Below, in pieces: positions 30,530 through 41,437 of a stretch of 64,000 bases of DNA. A model generated the notes under the pieces. That model ran no database searches. It worked only from the letters and a program-made list of their open reading frames with translations, and was not told where the DNA came from. The DNA lies in NCBI RefSeq assembly GCF_001895145.1, contig NZ_BDIR01000010.1, positions 31,564-95,563 of the forward strand. Reading direction: 5' to 3'. Made by a program: the position numbers and the translations under genes. Source of the stretch: Arcobacter sp. LA11 (GTDB lineage: Bacteria; Campylobacterota; Campylobacteria; Campylobacterales; Arcobacteraceae). The first letter of the stretch is position 1. Each line of letters opens with the position of its first letter.

Positions 30530-30573
30530 ATAAAAAAAAGAAAGAAGAGATAATATATTTTTATATTACCTCT
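30530..30573 (-). terminator. Terminator of the S10-spc operon after infA
   Basis: AGAGATAATATA (30546-30557) and TATATTACCTCT (30562-30573) form a 12-bp stem (one G-U) with a TTTT loop; on the minus strand it is followed by a T-rich run (complement of 30530-30545). It lies seven bases beyond the infA stop. Confidence 0.85.
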
Positions 30574-30579
30574 TTATAA

Positions 30580-30798
30580 TTATTTATATCTATGAGTAAT
30601 TCTACCCTTATCAAGTGAGTAAGGAGTAATTTCTACTTTTACTTTATCACCTGGTAAAATTTTAATGTAGTGCATTCTCATTTTTCCTGAGATATGACAT
30701 AGTACTACATGACCATTATCTAATTCAACTCTAAACATAGCATTTGGTAAAGCTTCAATTACTTTCCCGTCAATTACTATTACATCATCTTTTGCCAC
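30580..30798 (-). CDS. infA: Translation initiation factor IF-1
   Basis: 72 residues, the usual length. Single S1-type OB fold ([45 protein letters not shown]). It binds the ribosomal A site with IF-2 and IF-3 during initiation. Last gene of the operon, 14 bases after map, directly before a strong terminator. Confidence 0.97.
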   Translation of the reverse strand: MAKDDVIVIDGKVIEALPNAMFRVELDNGHVVLCHISGKMRMHYIKILPGDKVKVEITPYSLDKGRITHRYK

Positions 30799-30812
30799 TT
30801 TATCTCCTAAGT

Positions 30813-31577
30813 TTACTCTTCTACTTTACTTAAAATAACTGCTTTTCCATCAATAACAGCAACTGTATGCTCATAATGACTACCACGTAATCTATCTTCT
30901 GAAACAACATCCCATTCATTTTCTAAAATAACTGGCTCTCGTTTCTTTTGACAAATCATTGGTTCTAAACAGAATACCATTCCATTTTTAATTTTTGGAC
31001 CAGATTTAAAATTTGGTGCATCAACATAATTTGGGATTTCTGGTTCACAATGAGGTTTTTTACCTATTCCATGACCACAAAACCTTACTAATGGTTCATA
31101 ACCACGAGCTACAATAAAGTTTTCAATCTCTTTTGAAAGCTCTTTAAATCTCATACCATCTTTAATAATATCAATAGCATAATATAAAGCATCTTTTGAA
31201 CAAGCAATTAGCTCTTCATCTTCTTTTGATATTTTTCCTATAGGCATAGTAATTGCTGCATCACCATACCATCCATCAATCTCACTACCAATATCAATAC
31301 CTAAAATATCACCCTCTTTTAATATAGTATCATCAGGAATTCCATGAATAATAACTTCATTTAAAGAAGTACAAACAGCTGCAGGGAATCCATATAAACC
31401 TTTAAAAGATGGACGTGCGCCTAAATCTCTTAAAAACTTTTCTCCCATTGTATCAACTTCTTTTAAAGTCATACCAGCTTTAACATTTTGATTTAAATAT
31501 TGAAGAGTCTTCGCAACTGCCTGTGAGGCAGTTCGAAGCTTTGAAATTTCGTTAGGTTTTCTTAAAGGAATAGCCAT
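30813..31577 (-). CDS. map: Type I methionine aminopeptidase
   Basis: 254 residues. Metal ligands in [22 protein letters not shown] (two Asp), [19 protein letters not shown] (His) and FCLEPMI (Glu), plus the late Glu in HYEHTVAV. It removes the initiator Met from new proteins, after def (elsewhere in the window) removes the formyl group. Six bases from secY, the usual order secY-map-infA. Confidence 0.96.
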   Translation of the reverse strand: MAIPLRKPNEISKLRTASQAVAKTLQYLNQNVKAGMTLKEVDTMGEKFLRDLGARPSFKGLYGFPAAVCTSLNEVIIHGIPDDTILKEGDILGIDIGSEIDGWYGDAAITMPIGKISKEDEELIACSKDALYYAIDIIKDGMRFKELSKEIENFIVARGYEPLVRFCGHGIGKKPHCEPEIPNYVDAPNFKSGPKIKNGMVFCLEPMICQKKREPVILENEWDVVSEDRLRGSHYEHTVAVIDGKAVILSKVEE

Positions 31578-31583
31578 TTTACT

Positions 31584-32846
31584 TTATAGTCCAACTGCAC
31601 TTAAAGTTTCATATTTATTCATATATTGTTGTGCTTCAATCTTTCTCATTGTATCAATAGCAACTTGAACAACGATAAGTACTGCAACTCCTCCAAAATA
31701 GAAAGGAACACCCATTGCTTTTACTAAAAGCCATGGTACAGTAGAAATTAATCCTAAATAAATAGCACCCCAAAAAGTAAGTCTACTTGCAGTTTCATTT
31801 AAAAACTCAGCTGTACTTGCTCCTGGTCTAACACCTGGAATAAATCCACCTTGTTTTTTTAAGTTCTCTGAAATATCTTTTGCATTAAAAGTAATTGATG
31901 CATAAAAGAATGCAAAGAAAACTACAAATAAGAACATAAATACATTAAATGTATATGATTGAGGACTTAAGAAATCTGCAATAATTAAAAGATACTCATT
32001 TTTAGAACCTTGTAAAATTGTTGCAGGGAACATTAATATAGCTGATGCAAAAATTGCTGGAATAACACCTGCAAGATTTACTTTAATAGGTATATAATTC
32101 ATTACTCTTTTATTTTGCGCTTGCATCATAACTTTTCTTGAATAAGAAACAGGAACTCTTCTTTCACCTAATTCAACATAAATAATTGCTCCAACAGTCG
32201 CTAAAATAATAACTACAATAGCAATTACTGTTAAGAAATTCATTTGTCCATTGTTAACTAAATCAATAGTTCCACCAATTGCACTTGGAATTGCAGAAAC
32301 AATACCAGCAAAGATAATTAATGAAATACCATTACCAATACCTTTTTGTGTGATTTGTTCACCAATCCACATAAGAAGCATAGTACCAGTTAACATAGAA
32401 ATTGATGATACAGCTATAAATGTATCCATATCAATTGAAATTGCACTTTGTCCACTTTGACCAGTTAATGAATTAAGACCCATTGATACACCAATAGATT
32501 GGATAAGAGTAATAACAATAGTTGTATATCTGATGATTTGCATATATTTTTGCATCCCATCTCTCTCTTTTTTCATTTTACCTAAAGCTGGGAAAGTTGC
32601 GGCTAGTAACTCCATAATAATTGAAGCTGTAATGTATGGCATAATACCTAAAGAAATAATAGACAGTCTTTCAACTGCATTACCACTGAACATATTAACA
32701 AGACCTAATGCATTGTTTGCATTTGAATCGAAGAATTCTTTAACTACGTCAATATTAACGCCAGGTACTGGAACATAAGCCAGTAACCTGTACATTAATA
32801 TAAAACCTAATGTAATAAGAATCTTATTTATCAGATCTTTACTCAT
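31584..32846 (-). CDS. secY: Preprotein translocase subunit SecY
   Basis: 420 residues with ten membrane helices. Conserved parts: YRLLAYVPVPGVN, LGIMPYITASIIMELL, GIGNGISLIIFAGIV, VPVSYSRKVMMQAQ and VRPGASTAEFLNE. Forms the SecYEG protein-conducting channel. Standard position after rplO with a 2-base gap. Confidence 0.97.
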   Translation of the reverse strand: MSKDLINKILITLGFILMYRLLAYVPVPGVNIDVVKEFFDSNANNALGLVNMFSGNAVERLSIISLGIMPYITASIIMELLAATFPALGKMKKERDGMQKYMQIIRYTTIVITLIQSIGVSMGLNSLTGQSGQSAISIDMDTFIAVSSISMLTGTMLLMWIGEQITQKGIGNGISLIIFAGIVSAIPSAIGGTIDLVNNGQMNFLTVIAIVVIILATVGAIIYVELGERRVPVSYSRKVMMQAQNKRVMNYIPIKVNLAGVIPAIFASAILMFPATILQGSKNEYLLIIADFLSPQSYTFNVFMFLFVVFFAFFYASITFNAKDISENLKKQGGFIPGVRPGASTAEFLNETASRLTFWGAIYLGLISTVPWLLVKAMGVPFYFGGVAVLIVVQVAIDTMRKIEAQQYMNKYETLSAVGL

Positions 32847-32848
32847 AA

Positions 32849-33247
32849 TTATTTTCCAGTAGTTGTAACGTTTTCGTCTTTAATTTTAGATGCTAAATCT
32901 TTAGCAGCTGTTCCAATTAATTTAACTTTTGTAACACTTTTAGAAAGTTTATAAACAGCTTTAATTGAATCAAGTGTAATTTCTTCAAGTTCTGCAACTT
33001 GCTTAATTTTATCAACATTGATTGAATAAGGTTTTGCTACTCTTGAAAAGAATCCAGTTTTTGGAAGTCTCTTTTGGATTGGTTGTTGACCACCCTCGAA
33101 ACCTCTTTTAATCTTGTATCCTGATCTAGATTTTTGACCTTTTTGACCTCTTGTAGATGTCTTACCCATTCCTGAACCTTGACCTCTACCTACTCTTTTT
33201 ACATTTTTTGTACTTCCAGATGCTGGTTGTAAATTATCTAATGCCAT
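32849..33247 (-). CDS. rplO: Ribosomal protein L15
   Basis: 132 residues. Begins with the characteristic [11 protein letters not shown] and [23 protein letters not shown] glycine-rich tail that threads into the 23S rRNA. Directly follows rpsE with no rpmD (L30) gene between, unlike E. coli. Confidence 0.97.
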   Translation of the reverse strand: MALDNLQPASGSTKNVKRVGRGQGSGMGKTSTRGQKGQKSRSGYKIKRGFEGGQQPIQKRLPKTGFFSRVAKPYSINVDKIKQVAELEEITLDSIKAVYKLSKSVTKVKLIGTAAKDLASKIKDENVTTTGK

Positions 33248-33251
33248 CTGA

Positions 33252-33695
33252 TTATCCTTTGATTCTTGCTAAAGCTTCAACTGTAGCTTGTACAAGGTTA
33301 TTTGGATTATTTGAACCTAAAGATTTTGCAATAATATCTTTAACTCCAGAAAGCTCAAGAACTGGTCTTGCCGCACCACCTGCGATAAGTCCTGTACCTT
33401 CAGATGCTGGTTTTAATAAAATTTTACTTGCATTATATTTATGTTCAATATCGTGATTAATAGTTGTACCATTAATATTAACTTTAACTAATGATTTGAA
33501 TGCATCATCTAAAGCTTTCTTAATTGCATCAGGAACTTCTTTTGCTTTTCCTGTACCAAATCCAACTGTACCGTTTTTATCTCCAACAACAACTAAAGCT
33601 GTAAATCTGAATCTTCTACCACCCTTTACAACTTTTGTTACTCTTCCGATTTTAACGATTGCTTCTTGAAAATCTTCTCTATTTACTGCTGCCAT
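33252..33695 (-). CDS. rpsE: Ribosomal protein S5
   Basis: 147 residues. [24 protein letters not shown] is the S5 double-stranded-RNA-binding domain and [18 protein letters not shown] its C-terminal domain. Two adjacent ATGs (33698, 33695) are possible; the ribosome site spacing favours the second. 30S body protein with a role in decoding fidelity. Confidence 0.96.
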   Translation of the reverse strand: MAAVNREDFQEAIVKIGRVTKVVKGGRRFRFTALVVVGDKNGTVGFGTGKAKEVPDAIKKALDDAFKSLVKVNINGTTINHDIEHKYNASKILLKPASEGTGLIAGGAARPVLELSGVKDIIAKSLGSNNPNNLVQATVEALARIKG

Positions 33696-33704
33696 CATTA
33701 ACCC

Positions 33705-34067
33705 TTATAATTTGATACCGTTATCTCTAAGTGCGTCAGCGAAAGCTGCAACAACACCATGATAAAGGTAACCGTTTCTATCGAAAACTACTGTTTCAAT
33801 GTTATTTGATTTTAAAGTTTCAGCAAATGCTGCTGCTACTTTTACTGCATTCTCTTTGTTAGAAGTTAAATCTAACGCTTTAGAATTTACCGCTGCTAAT
33901 GTAACACCTGCAACATCATCAATTGCTTGTGCACTTAAATATCTGTTTGATTTAAAAACAGTTACTCTAGGTGTTTGCGCAGTACCTTTGCTAATATTAC
34001 CTCTAACTCTTCTTTTTCTAATAGCTCTTAAAGAGTTCTTTTTAGCTAAATCTTTTGCTCTACTCAT
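33705..34067 (-). CDS. rplR: Ribosomal protein L18
   Basis: 120 residues. R-rich N-terminus ([14 protein letters not shown]), then [20 protein letters not shown] and [24 protein letters not shown], as in L18, which binds 5S rRNA with L5. Ten bases after rplF. Confidence 0.97.
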   Translation of the reverse strand: MSRAKDLAKKNSLRAIRKRRVRGNISKGTAQTPRVTVFKSNRYLSAQAIDDVAGVTLAAVNSKALDLTSNKENAVKVAAAFAETLKSNNIETVVFDRNGYLYHGVVAAFADALRDNGIKL

Positions 34068-34077
34068 TTTTCACACC

Positions 34078-34611
34078 TTACTTCGCAGTTTTTCCGGCTT
34101 TTCTAACGATATGCTCGTCAGTATACTTCACACCTTTACCTTTGTATGGTTCTGGTTTTCTGTAGCCTCTAATAATTGCAGCAGCTTGACCAACTTGTTG
34201 TTTGTCAGCACCTTTAACATGAATTAAGTTTTTCTCAACAGTAATTTCTAATCCATCAGCGATTTCATAGTTAATTGGGTGAGAATATCCTAATTGTAGT
34301 TCTAAAACTTTACCTTTAACAGCAGCTCTATAACCAACACCGTTGATTTCTAAAGACTTTTGGAAACCTTTAGATAATCCATCAACTGCATTGCTAATTA
34401 AAGCTCTATAAGTTCCCCAGAAAGCTGCAGATTCTTTTGTTTCACCAACTTTTGCAAGTGTAACATTTCCATCAGCAATTTCAACACCAACTCTTCCATG
34501 TGTTTCAACAGGAATAGTTTTATTTCCTTTTTTTACGTTAACAACTGTACCATCAACAGTAATTTCTACTCCTGATGGGATAGTGATAGGTTTTTTTCCA
34601 ATTCTAGACAT
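34078..34611 (-). CDS. rplF: Ribosomal protein L6
   Basis: 177 residues. [17 protein letters not shown] start, tandem L6 domains, and [13 protein letters not shown] near the C-terminus. Lies near the GTPase centre of the 50S subunit. Nine bases after rpsH. Confidence 0.97.
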   Translation of the reverse strand: MSRIGKKPITIPSGVEITVDGTVVNVKKGNKTIPVETHGRVGVEIADGNVTLAKVGETKESAAFWGTYRALISNAVDGLSKGFQKSLEINGVGYRAAVKGKVLELQLGYSHPINYEIADGLEITVEKNLIHVKGADKQQVGQAAAIIRGYRKPEPYKGKGVKYTDEHIVRKAGKTAK

Positions 34612-34620
34612 TACACTCTC

Positions 34621-35019
34621 CTACCATACTGTACATAGTAACTCACCACCAACGTTTGCAGCATAAGCTTCATCGTTAGCGATTACACCCTTGTTTGTAG
34701 AAACAATGATTGTACCATATCCGTTTTTGAAAGATTTGATTTCTGAAGCGTTTTTATAAACTCTTCTACCTGGAGTTGAAACTCTTTTAATTTCATTAAT
34801 AACTGAATTATCGTTATCATCATATTTTAAAGTTACTTGAACAGTCTTTTTGTTGTTCTCTCCATCAATTACCTTGAAACCTTCAATGTATTCTTTTGCT
34901 TGTAATACATTTAAAACACCAACTACAGTATTAGAATGTAATAATGTTGCAACTTCTAATTTTCTCATTGCAGCATTTCTAATTCTTGTTAAAGCATCTG
35001 CGATTATATCATTCATCAT
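34621..35019 (-). CDS. rpsH: Ribosomal protein S8
   Basis: 132 residues. [17 protein letters not shown] start and C-terminal [22 protein letters not shown] as in S8, a primary 16S rRNA binder. In E. coli S8 represses its own spc operon; whether a similar site exists here is not seen. Thirteen bases after rpsN. Confidence 0.97.
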   Translation of the reverse strand: MMNDIIADALTRIRNAAMRKLEVATLLHSNTVVGVLNVLQAKEYIEGFKVIDGENNKKTVQVTLKYDDNDNSVINEIKRVSTPGRRVYKNASEIKSFKNGYGTIIVSTNKGVIANDEAYAANVGGELLCTVW

Positions 35020-35032
35020 AGCTTATATTCTC

Positions 35033-35218
35033 CTACCAACTAGATTTTTTAACGCCAGGAAGTAATCCCTCGTTAGCCATTTTTCTTAAACAAATTCTAC
35101 ATAAACCGAAATCTCTATATACAGAGTGAGGTCTACCACAAACAGAACATCTTGTGTATGCTCTTGAAGAAAACTTTGGAGTTCTCTTTTGTTTAGCGAT
35201 CATAGATTTTTTTGCCAT
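35033..35218 (-). CDS. rpsN: Ribosomal protein S14, zinc-binding type
   Basis: 61 residues, the short zinc form. [23 protein letters not shown] supplies the C-x2-C ... C-x2-C zinc knuckle. A zinc-free paralogue, used by some bacteria under zinc limitation, is not present in the window. Its start overlaps the rplE stop by one base. Confidence 0.97.
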   Translation of the reverse strand: MAKKSMIAKQKRTPKFSSRAYTRCSVCGRPHSVYRDFGLCRICLRKMANEGLLPGVKKSSW

Positions 35219-35766
35219 TACGCTCTTCCTTTTGTAAATGGAATTCCAACTAATTCTAATAATTTGTATGCTTCTGCATCATTATTAGCAGTTGTCCCAA
35301 CTGAAATATTCATACCATGTGTTTTAATAATGTTGTCATATACAACTTCTGGAAACATTAATTGCTCATCTAATCCGAAGTTGAAGTTTCCTCTACCATC
35401 AAAACCATTTCTGTTAAGACCTCTGAAGTCTTTTACTCTTGGCAATGCAATAGAACAAAGTTTGTCTAAGAAGTTATACATTTGCTCACCTCTTAAAGTT
35501 ACTTTGATACCTACAGGGTAACCTTCTCTTACTTTAAAACCAGCAACTGATTTTCTAGCAATAACTTTAACAGCTTTTTGACCAGCAATTAAAGAGATAG
35601 TATCTTGAATGTTTTGCATTAATTTACTATCTTTCATAGCTTCACCAGCACCAACAGAGATAACTATTTTGTCTAACTTTGCAGTTAACATTTTGTTTTT
35701 TGGGAACTCTGCTTCTAAAGCTGGTTTAATTTCTGAATTATATCTTTCTAATAATCTTGATGCCAT
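35218..35766 (-). CDS. rplE: Ribosomal protein L5
   Basis: 182 residues from the ATG at 35766 (a GTG at 35775 would overlap rplX and has no better ribosome site; AAGG lies upstream of the ATG). [22 protein letters not shown] and [12 protein letters not shown] match L5, which binds 5S rRNA and contacts P-site tRNA. Confidence 0.96.
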   Translation of the reverse strand: MASRLLERYNSEIKPALEAEFPKNKMLTAKLDKIVISVGAGEAMKDSKLMQNIQDTISLIAGQKAVKVIARKSVAGFKVREGYPVGIKVTLRGEQMYNFLDKLCSIALPRVKDFRGLNRNGFDGRGNFNFGLDEQLMFPEVVYDNIIKTHGMNISVGTTANNDAEAYKLLELVGIPFTKGRA

Positions 35767-35767
35767 C

Positions 35768-36007
35768 TTATTCACCTTCTACTTTTGCTACATTTGAGAT
35801 ATCAATAGGCATCTCTTTGTTTACAAATCCACCCTCAGGGTTTTTTTCTTGATCAGGCTTAACTGTTTTTTTAGCAACTTTACAATCTTTTACAATTACT
35901 TGTAATGAAGATGGTAACACTTGTAAAACTTCACCAGTCTTACCTTTGTCATCACCAGCGATAATTTTTACAGTATCACCTTTTTTAATTTTTAATTTAA
36001 CAGCCAT
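35768..36007 (-). CDS. rplX: Ribosomal protein L24
   Basis: 79 residues. KOW motif [21 protein letters not shown], then [16 protein letters not shown]. Assembly initiator protein of the 50S subunit. Somewhat shorter than E. coli L24. One-base overlap with rplN stop. Confidence 0.96.
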   Translation of the reverse strand: MAVKLKIKKGDTVKIIAGDDKGKTGEVLQVLPSSLQVIVKDCKVAKKTVKPDQEKNPEGGFVNKEMPIDISNVAKVEGE

Positions 36008-36375
36008 TATAATACCTCCGGAGCAAGTGAAACAATTTTCATGAATCCTGAATATCTAACTTCTCTTGCAACTGGTCCAAAGATTCTTGTTCCAATTGGG
36101 TCTTTTTTAGCATCAAGAATAACAGCAGCGTTATCATCAAATCTAATTAAAGAACCATTTTCTCTTTGAATCTCTTTATGAGTTCTTACAACTACAGCTT
36201 TAACTACTTGACCTTTTTTAACTTTTCCAGTAGGAATAGCTTTTTTAACAGAAGCAACAATAACGTCACCAACAGATGCATATCTTCTCTTAGATCCACC
36301 AAGAACTTTGATACACATGATCTCTTTGGCACCAGTGTTGTCAGCTACATTTAATCTAGTAAAACTTTGAATCAT
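36007..36375 (-). CDS. rplN: Ribosomal protein L14
   Basis: 122 residues. [20 protein letters not shown] and [21 protein letters not shown] are strongly conserved L14 segments. Sits at the subunit interface. One-base overlap with rpsQ. Confidence 0.97.
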   Translation of the reverse strand: MIQSFTRLNVADNTGAKEIMCIKVLGGSKRRYASVGDVIVASVKKAIPTGKVKKGQVVKAVVVRTHKEIQRENGSLIRFDDNAAVILDAKKDPIGTRIFGPVAREVRYSGFMKIVSLAPEVL

Positions 36376-36629
36376 TAGTTAACTCCTGTAGCTACAATAG
36401 TCTTTAATCTGAAAGATTTAGTTTTAGATAAAGGTCTACACTCAATAGCAATTACAGTATCACCTTCATTTAATTCATTTCTTTCATCATGTACTAAATA
36501 CTTTTTAAATCTCTTAACAGTCTTGTGATATCTTGGGTGGATAACTTGTCTAGTAACCAATACTGACGCAGTTTTGTCCCCAGATTTTTTTACCACTACA
36601 CCTTGAATCTCTCTTTTATGTGTACTCAT
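36375..36629 (-). CDS. rpsQ: Ribosomal protein S17
   Basis: 84 residues. OB fold with [39 protein letters not shown] and [13 protein letters not shown]. Primary 16S rRNA binder. Eleven bases after rpmC. Confidence 0.97.
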   Translation of the reverse strand: MSTHKREIQGVVVKKSGDKTASVLVTRQVIHPRYHKTVKRFKKYLVHDERNELNEGDTVIAIECRPLSKTKSFRLKTIVATGVN

Positions 36630-36640
36630 ACTTTGGATCC

Positions 36641-36832
36641 TTAGTTAGCTTTTGCTGCAGTAATAGCTGTTTGAATTTGTGCGATATCTTTTTTCGCAAC
36701 TCTTAACTCAGAAGTATTTGTTAACTGCATAGTTTTTAGCTTAGCTTTTAATTCAAAAAGAAGCACCTTTTTCTCTTTTAATAACTCGTTTAACTCTTGT
36801 AAACTTTTATCTTTAATATCAGAATAAATCAT
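36641..36832 (-). CDS. rpmC: Ribosomal protein L29
   Basis: 63 residues, all helical, with [22 protein letters not shown] and [13 protein letters not shown] as in L29, which lines the exit tunnel opening. Its start lies 14 bases inside the end of rplP, so translation is coupled. Confidence 0.96.
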   Translation of the reverse strand: MIYSDIKDKSLQELNELLKEKKVLLFELKAKLKTMQLTNTSELRVAKKDIAQIQTAITAAKAN

Positions 36833-37244
36833 TTTCGCTATCTCTTGTTACAATTTTAGTTTTAAATGGTAATTTATGTTTTGCTAAAGTTAATGCTTCT
36901 CTTGATAATTTCTCATCAACACCAGCCATCTCAAAACAAATTCTACCTGGCTTAATATTCATAACCCATTTATCAACAGCACCTTTACCTTTACCCATTC
37001 TTGTTTCTAATGGTTTAGCAGTAAGTGGCTTGTCTGGGAATACCATAATCCAAACTTTCGCTTCTCTTTTAACTTTTCTAGTCATAGCAATTCTGGCAGC
37101 TTCGATTTGTCTAGAATCAATTCTTCCATGCTCTACAGCTTTAAGACCGAATTCTCCATAAGCAAGAGTATTAGCTCTCATAGATTTACCTCTATTTCGA
37201 CCCTTCATTACTTTTCTAAATTTAGTTCTCTTAGGCATTAACAT
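36819..37244 (-). CDS. rplP: Ribosomal protein L16
   Basis: 141 residues. [19 protein letters not shown] is the canonical L16 start, which supports 37244 over the internal ATG at 37238. [19 protein letters not shown] is the conserved loop near the A-site tRNA. Overlaps rpmC by 14 bases. Confidence 0.97.
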   Translation of the reverse strand: MLMPKRTKFRKVMKGRNRGKSMRANTLAYGEFGLKAVEHGRIDSRQIEAARIAMTRKVKREAKVWIMVFPDKPLTAKPLETRMGKGKGAVDKWVMNIKPGRICFEMAGVDEKLSREALTLAKHKLPFKTKIVTRDSENDLF

Positions 37245-37246
37245 AA

Positions 37247-37945
37247 TTATTTACCTCTTCTCTTTTGTGGTCTTCTTTTTGGTTTAGAATCAGTATCTTT
37301 TTCAGCTGGGATACCTTTTGCAAGTACTTCACCTTTAAAAATCCAAACTTTAATACCAATACAACCATAAGTAGTATGAGCTTCAGCAAAACCGTAATCG
37401 ATTCTTGCTCTTAATGTATGTAAAGGAACTCTACCTTCTAAGTACCACTCAGTTCTTGCCATTTCAGCTCCACCAAGTCTACCAGAAACAGATACTTTAA
37501 TACCTTTTGCTCCAGATTTAAGTGCATTTTGCATAACTCTTTTCATAGCTCTTCTAAATGCAACTCTTCTTTCTAATTGTTGTGCAACATTTTCAGCAGA
37601 AAGTTGACCAGATAATTGTGGCTTTCTCTCTTCTTTAATATTTACAGCAATTTCTTTTCCAACTAATGCAGAAAGGTTGTTTTTAAGTTTCTCAACGTCT
37701 GCACCTTTTTTACCAATGATAATTCCTGGTCTAGCTGCAACGATAGTAACTCTAACTTTCTTAGCTGTTCTTTCAACGATAGTTGAAGCAACACCTGCAT
37801 AGTATAATTCTTTTTTAACGAACTTTCTGATTTTGTCATCTTCAGCAACGTTAGCTGGCATGTTAGAAAATTTTGGGAACCATCTAGAATCCCAGTTTCT
37901 ATTAATACCTAATCTTAAACCTATTGGATTAACTTTTTGACCCAT
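37247..37945 (-). CDS. rpsC: Ribosomal protein S3
   Basis: 232 residues. [20 protein letters not shown] start, KH domain with [16 protein letters not shown], and [26 protein letters not shown]. mRNA entry-channel protein. Basic C-terminal tail ([12 protein letters not shown]). Confidence 0.98.
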   Translation of the reverse strand: MGQKVNPIGLRLGINRNWDSRWFPKFSNMPANVAEDDKIRKFVKKELYYAGVASTIVERTAKKVRVTIVAARPGIIIGKKGADVEKLKNNLSALVGKEIAVNIKEERKPQLSGQLSAENVAQQLERRVAFRRAMKRVMQNALKSGAKGIKVSVSGRLGGAEMARTEWYLEGRVPLHTLRARIDYGFAEAHTTYGCIGIKVWIFKGEVLAKGIPAEKDTDSKPKRRPQKRRGK

Positions 37946-38277
37946 TACTTATCTCCTTCTGATGCCGCAGCTACTTCAATCATGATATGCGCAGTTGGTT
38001 TATGTTTTGGTGATGCACTTCCTCTTGCTCTTGGAGTAAATCTCTTAAGAACTGGACCTTTATCAACTCTAGCAGAAGTAATAATTGCATCTTCTGGCTC
38101 TAAACCTGCATTAGCAACAGCTGATGCAATAACTTTTGAAATAACTCCAGCAGCTTTATTAGGAGTGAATTCTAAAGATGCGATTGCATATTCTGCATTC
38201 ATACCTTGAACTTCTCTTGCAATAAGTCTTGCTTTAGTAGGTGATAATCTGATAAATTTTAATACTGCTTTAGCCAT
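37945..38277 (-). CDS. rplV: Ribosomal protein L22
   Basis: 110 residues. [19 protein letters not shown] and [19 protein letters not shown] are L22 hallmarks; the latter hairpin reaches into the exit tunnel. One-base overlaps on both sides. Confidence 0.97.
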   Translation of the reverse strand: MAKAVLKFIRLSPTKARLIAREVQGMNAEYAIASLEFTPNKAAGVISKVIASAVANAGLEPEDAIITSARVDKGPVLKRFTPRARGSASPKHKPTAHIMIEVAAASEGDK

Positions 38278-38555
38278 TATCCTACCTTTCTTTGCACAGA
38301 ACCTTTGTGCCCTTTGAATGTTCTAGTTGGTGCAAATTCACCTAACTTATATCCAACATGGTTTTCTGTAATATTTACAGGTACAAAGTTTCTTCCGTTA
38401 TGCACATTAAATGTTAAACCAATCATGTCAGGTAAAACCATAGATCTTCTTGACCATGTTTTAATTGGTTTTTTATCATTAGCTTCTACAGCTTTTAATA
38501 CTTTTTTCATTAAGTGTGCGTCTACAAATGGACCTTTTTTTATTGATCTTGCCAT
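38277..38555 (-). CDS. rpsS: Ribosomal protein S19
   Basis: 92 residues. [39 protein letters not shown] and [16 protein letters not shown] end (here [15 protein letters not shown]). Head protein of the 30S subunit, pairs with S13. Nine bases after rplB. Confidence 0.98.
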   Translation of the reverse strand: MARSIKKGPFVDAHLMKKVLKAVEANDKKPIKTWSRRSMVLPDMIGLTFNVHNGRNFVPVNITENHVGYKLGEFAPTRTFKGHKGSVQRKVG

Positions 38556-38564
38556 CTTAAACCC

Positions 38565-39392
38565 TTACTTCTTTCTTCTTGAGATGATTAATTTATCACT
38601 AGCTTTTTTCTTTCTAGTTTTATAACCTTTAGTTGGCATACCCCATGGAGTAACAGGATGTCTACCAGAGTTAGTCTTACCTTCACCACCACCGTGTGGG
38701 TGATCAATAGGGTTCATTGCAGAACCTCTAGTTTGAGGTCTTTTACCTAAGTGTCTTTGTCTACCAGCTTTTCCAACAACCATGTTAGAGAAATCTTCGT
38801 TTCCAACGATTCCAATAGTAGCAATACATACACCTAAGATTTTTCTCATTTCACCTGAAGGAAGTCTCATAATTACATATTTGTCTTCTCTACCCATGAT
38901 TTGAGCATATCCACCAGCAGATCTTGCAATTTGTCCACCTTTTCCTGGTTTCATTTCAATATTATGAACCATTGTACCAACAGGGATGTTGATAAGTCTC
39001 ATTGCATTACCTGGTAAAATATCAAGTCCTGACTCAGCAGCTTGAATTTTATCTCCAACTTTTAATCCAGAAGGTTGTAAGATATATCTTTTATCACCAT
39101 CTAAATAAGTAACTAAACAAATTCTACAGTTTCTGTATGGGTCGTACTCAATAGTTGAAATAGTTCCCTCAACACCAAATTTGTTTCTTTTGAAATCAAT
39201 AATTCTATATAATTTCTTAGCACCTGCTTCTTTGTGTCTAGAAGTAATTCTACCGTTGTTATTTCTACCAGCTGAAGCTTTTACTCTTACAAGTAAAGAT
39301 CTAACTGTTGGTTTAGAAGTAATTTCAGAAGTATCCATAACAGACATAAATCTTCTAGCAGGAGTTATTGGTCTAAATTTTTTAATTGCCAT
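38565..39392 (-). CDS. rplB: Ribosomal protein L2
   Basis: 275 residues. [42 protein letters not shown], and C-terminal [18 protein letters not shown] carrying the conserved His near the peptidyl transferase centre. Full length. Confidence 0.98.
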   Translation of the reverse strand: MAIKKFRPITPARRFMSVMDTSEITSKPTVRSLLVRVKASAGRNNNGRITSRHKEAGAKKLYRIIDFKRNKFGVEGTISTIEYDPYRNCRICLVTYLDGDKRYILQPSGLKVGDKIQAAESGLDILPGNAMRLINIPVGTMVHNIEMKPGKGGQIARSAGGYAQIMGREDKYVIMRLPSGEMRKILGVCIATIGIVGNEDFSNMVVGKAGRQRHLGKRPQTRGSAMNPIDHPHGGGEGKTNSGRHPVTPWGMPTKGYKTRKKKASDKLIISRRKK

Positions 39393-39403
39393 CTATAATC
39401 TCC

Positions 39404-39685
39404 TTAAGCTGAAAGGTTCGCTATTTCAGCGCCCTCTGGTAATGTAACGTAGAATTTTTTGAAATCAGGTCTTTTCCCTGGCTTTCCTCTAAATCTTTTT
39501 ACTTTTCCATTTTGTCTTAAAGAGTTAACTTTTGCTGGAGTTACACCAAAATACTCTTTAAATACTTCTTTTAAACTGTTTTTAGTCATTCTTGGACTAG
39601 TTTGTACAACAATTACACCGTTTTCTTGAAGCTCGATTGTCTTTTCTGTATATAATATTGCTTTAATATCTGTAATATCTGCCAT
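39404..39685 (-). CDS. rplW: Ribosomal protein L23
   Basis: 93 residues. [21 protein letters not shown] and the loop [22 protein letters not shown] typical of L23, the dock for trigger factor and SRP at the tunnel exit. Two bases after rplD. Confidence 0.96.
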   Translation of the reverse strand: MADITDIKAILYTEKTIELQENGVIVVQTSPRMTKNSLKEVFKEYFGVTPAKVNSLRQNGKVKRFRGKPGKRPDFKKFYVTLPEGAEIANLSA

Positions 39686-39687
39686 CT

Positions 39688-40278
39688 CTACGCCTCTTTA
39701 GTTAATGAATCAAGTACTGATTTTTCAATTAGCACTGAATGATACGCTGAAATTAAGTAAGCATTTACTTCTTGTTTTTCAATCATGTAACAATTTTTAA
39801 TGTTTCTGAACGCTAAGTATGTTTTCTCTTCAATTGATTCAACAATTACAAGAGTATCTCTTTGGTTTAATTCATTAATAATTGAAAGCGCATCTTTAGT
39901 TTTACCAGATTCAATTGCAATTGAATCAGCTACAAATAAAGAACCTTTTTCAGCTTGAGCGTTAATAGCAAAGTTTAATGCTAAAGCTTTTTGTTTCTTA
40001 TTGATTTTTTGGTTATAGTTTCTTTTAGTTGGACCAAAAACTTGACCCCCACCAACGAATAAAGGAGATCTTTTAGAACCCCATCTAGCACCACCAGAAC
40101 CTTTTTGAGCTTTAGGTTTTTTACCACCACCGCTTACTTCAGATCTGTTTTTTACTCTAGCTGTGTTTGCTCTTTGAGCTGCTAGATATGATTTAACATA
40201 TAAGTATAAGTTATGCGAGTTAATATCTTTGAAAGATTCAGGTAACTCGTTTGTTTGTACTACTACTGCATTACTCAT
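39688..40278 (-). CDS. rplD: Ribosomal protein L4
   Basis: 196 residues. [20 protein letters not shown] and [20 protein letters not shown] form the L4 loop that lines the exit tunnel. In E. coli L4 represses its own S10 operon by binding the leader; the leader here is much shorter. Start overlaps rplC by four bases (ATGA). Confidence 0.97.
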   Translation of the reverse strand: MSNAVVVQTNELPESFKDINSHNLYLYVKSYLAAQRANTARVKNRSEVSGGGKKPKAQKGSGGARWGSKRSPLFVGGGQVFGPTKRNYNQKINKKQKALALNFAINAQAEKGSLFVADSIAIESGKTKDALSIINELNQRDTLVIVESIEEKTYLAFRNIKNCYMIEKQEVNAYLISAYHSVLIEKSVLDSLTKEA

Positions 40279-40850
40279 TTAGCAATCCTTACTTTTCCTA
40301 ATCCACCATTTGGTCCTGAAACAGCACCTTTTACAACTAAAATACCAGTTTCTGCATCAAATGAAACAACATCATTTTTAACAGAGTTTGTTGTATTTCC
40401 GTATTGTCCTGGCATTTTCTTACCTGGCATTACTCTACCTGGCCATTCACACATACCAATAGAACCAGTTCTTTTACCCATTCTATGTCCGTGAGAAGCT
40501 CTACCACCAGCAAAGTTCCATCTTTTAACAGCACCAGTAAAACCTCTACCTTTAGTTTTAAAAGTTGTTTTTAAAACTTTAGCTTCAGATAAACCAGAAA
40601 CATCTAAGTCACCAGCTTCAGTATTTGCTACATTTAATGTTACAAATCTGTTAAACTCAGCACTTAAGTTAAATTTCTTTTGTTGTCCTTCAATTGTTTT
40701 ATTCATCTTTTTACCAGAAGAATAAGAACAAAATGCTACACCGTCAGTCACGTCACATACTTTAGTATCTAGAACTTTTAAAAGTGTAACAGGAACCGCA
40801 GGAACTGTAATAGTTCTGCTCATACCGATTTTTTCTACTATGAATTCCAT
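40275..40850 (-). CDS. rplC: Ribosomal protein L3
   Basis: 191 residues. [39 protein letters not shown] and [16 protein letters not shown] are L3 hallmarks; the glutamine in the last segment is the site methylated by PrmB in other bacteria. Thirteen bases after rpsJ. Confidence 0.97.
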   Translation of the reverse strand: MEFIVEKIGMSRTITVPAVPVTLLKVLDTKVCDVTDGVAFCSYSSGKKMNKTIEGQQKKFNLSAEFNRFVTLNVANTEAGDLDVSGLSEAKVLKTTFKTKGRGFTGAVKRWNFAGGRASHGHRMGKRTGSIGMCEWPGRVMPGKKMPGQYGNTTNSVKNDVVSFDAETGILVVKGAVSGPNGGLGKVRIAK

Positions 40851-40863
40851 CTAATTACCCTTT

Positions 40864-41178
40864 CTATTCTTGACCCATTGATCTAACTTCAACATCAACT
40901 TCTGGAGCTAAGTCAAGTTTCATTAACGAATCTACCGTATCAGGAGTAGCAGCAATGATATCAATCATTCTTGTGTGTACTCTGATTTCGAATTGTTCTC
41001 TTGCATCTTTATTTACGTGAGGACCTTTAAGAACTGTATATTTTCTGATTTTCGTTGGTAAAGGTATTGGACCTCTCAACTCAGCACCAGTTCTTTTAAC
41101 AGCTTCAACAATTGAAGCAACACTTCTGTCTAAAACTCTATGATCATAAGCTTTAAGCTTTAATCTAATTTTTTCCAT
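40864..41178 (-). CDS. rpsJ: Ribosomal protein S10
   Basis: 104 residues. [41 protein letters not shown] and [15 protein letters not shown]. Also NusE in antitermination. First gene of the long operon, with AAAGGA seven bases before the ATG and a ~60-base structured leader. Confidence 0.98.
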   Translation of the reverse strand: MEKIRLKLKAYDHRVLDRSVASIVEAVKRTGAELRGPIPLPTKIRKYTVLKGPHVNKDAREQFEIRVHTRMIDIIAATPDTVDSLMKLDLAPEVDVEVRSMGQE

Positions 41179-41198
41179 TTTTTTCCTTTAAAGAACTC

Positions 41199-41238
41199 GT
41201 TAGATGTGCCGAAAAAGCACTCTAACCACTTTTAGTGG
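41199..41238 (-). promoter_or_regulatory. Two adjacent hairpins in the S10 operon leader
   Basis: 41199-41226: GTTAGATGTGC pairs with GCACTCTAAC (ten base pairs with one bulged base). 41226-41238: CCACT pairs with AGTGG across a TTT loop, right at the expected 5' end of the mRNA. Could stabilise the 5' end or bind a ribosomal protein. Confidence 0.55.
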
Positions 41239-41244
41239 ACGCGG

Positions 41245-41273
41245 ATTATAACTTAAACTAGATTAAATGTCAA
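41245..41273 (-). promoter_or_regulatory. Consensus sigma-70 promoter of the S10 operon
   Basis: On the minus strand TTGACA (41273-41268), 17-base spacer, TATAAT (41250-41245): an exact match to both consensus boxes. Transcription should start near 41238, about 60 bases before rpsJ. Confidence 0.92.
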
Positions 41274-41437
41274 GAGTTATGGTATTTGGAGATGTTTTTA
41301 GTGTAATTATTTTCCTTTTTAAAAGGATAACTTGTTTTATAATTCAATATTTTTAAGTAAAATGCAAGTTTTTTAGTTTTATTTGTATTAAAGAACAATT
41401 TTATTAAAGTATTTTTTTTAATAAGGAATGAATAGAC

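Noticed and set aside
33157..38625. Many plus-strand open frames opposite the ribosomal genes
   Set aside because: All lie opposite highly conserved ribosomal protein genes and have no ribosome sites.
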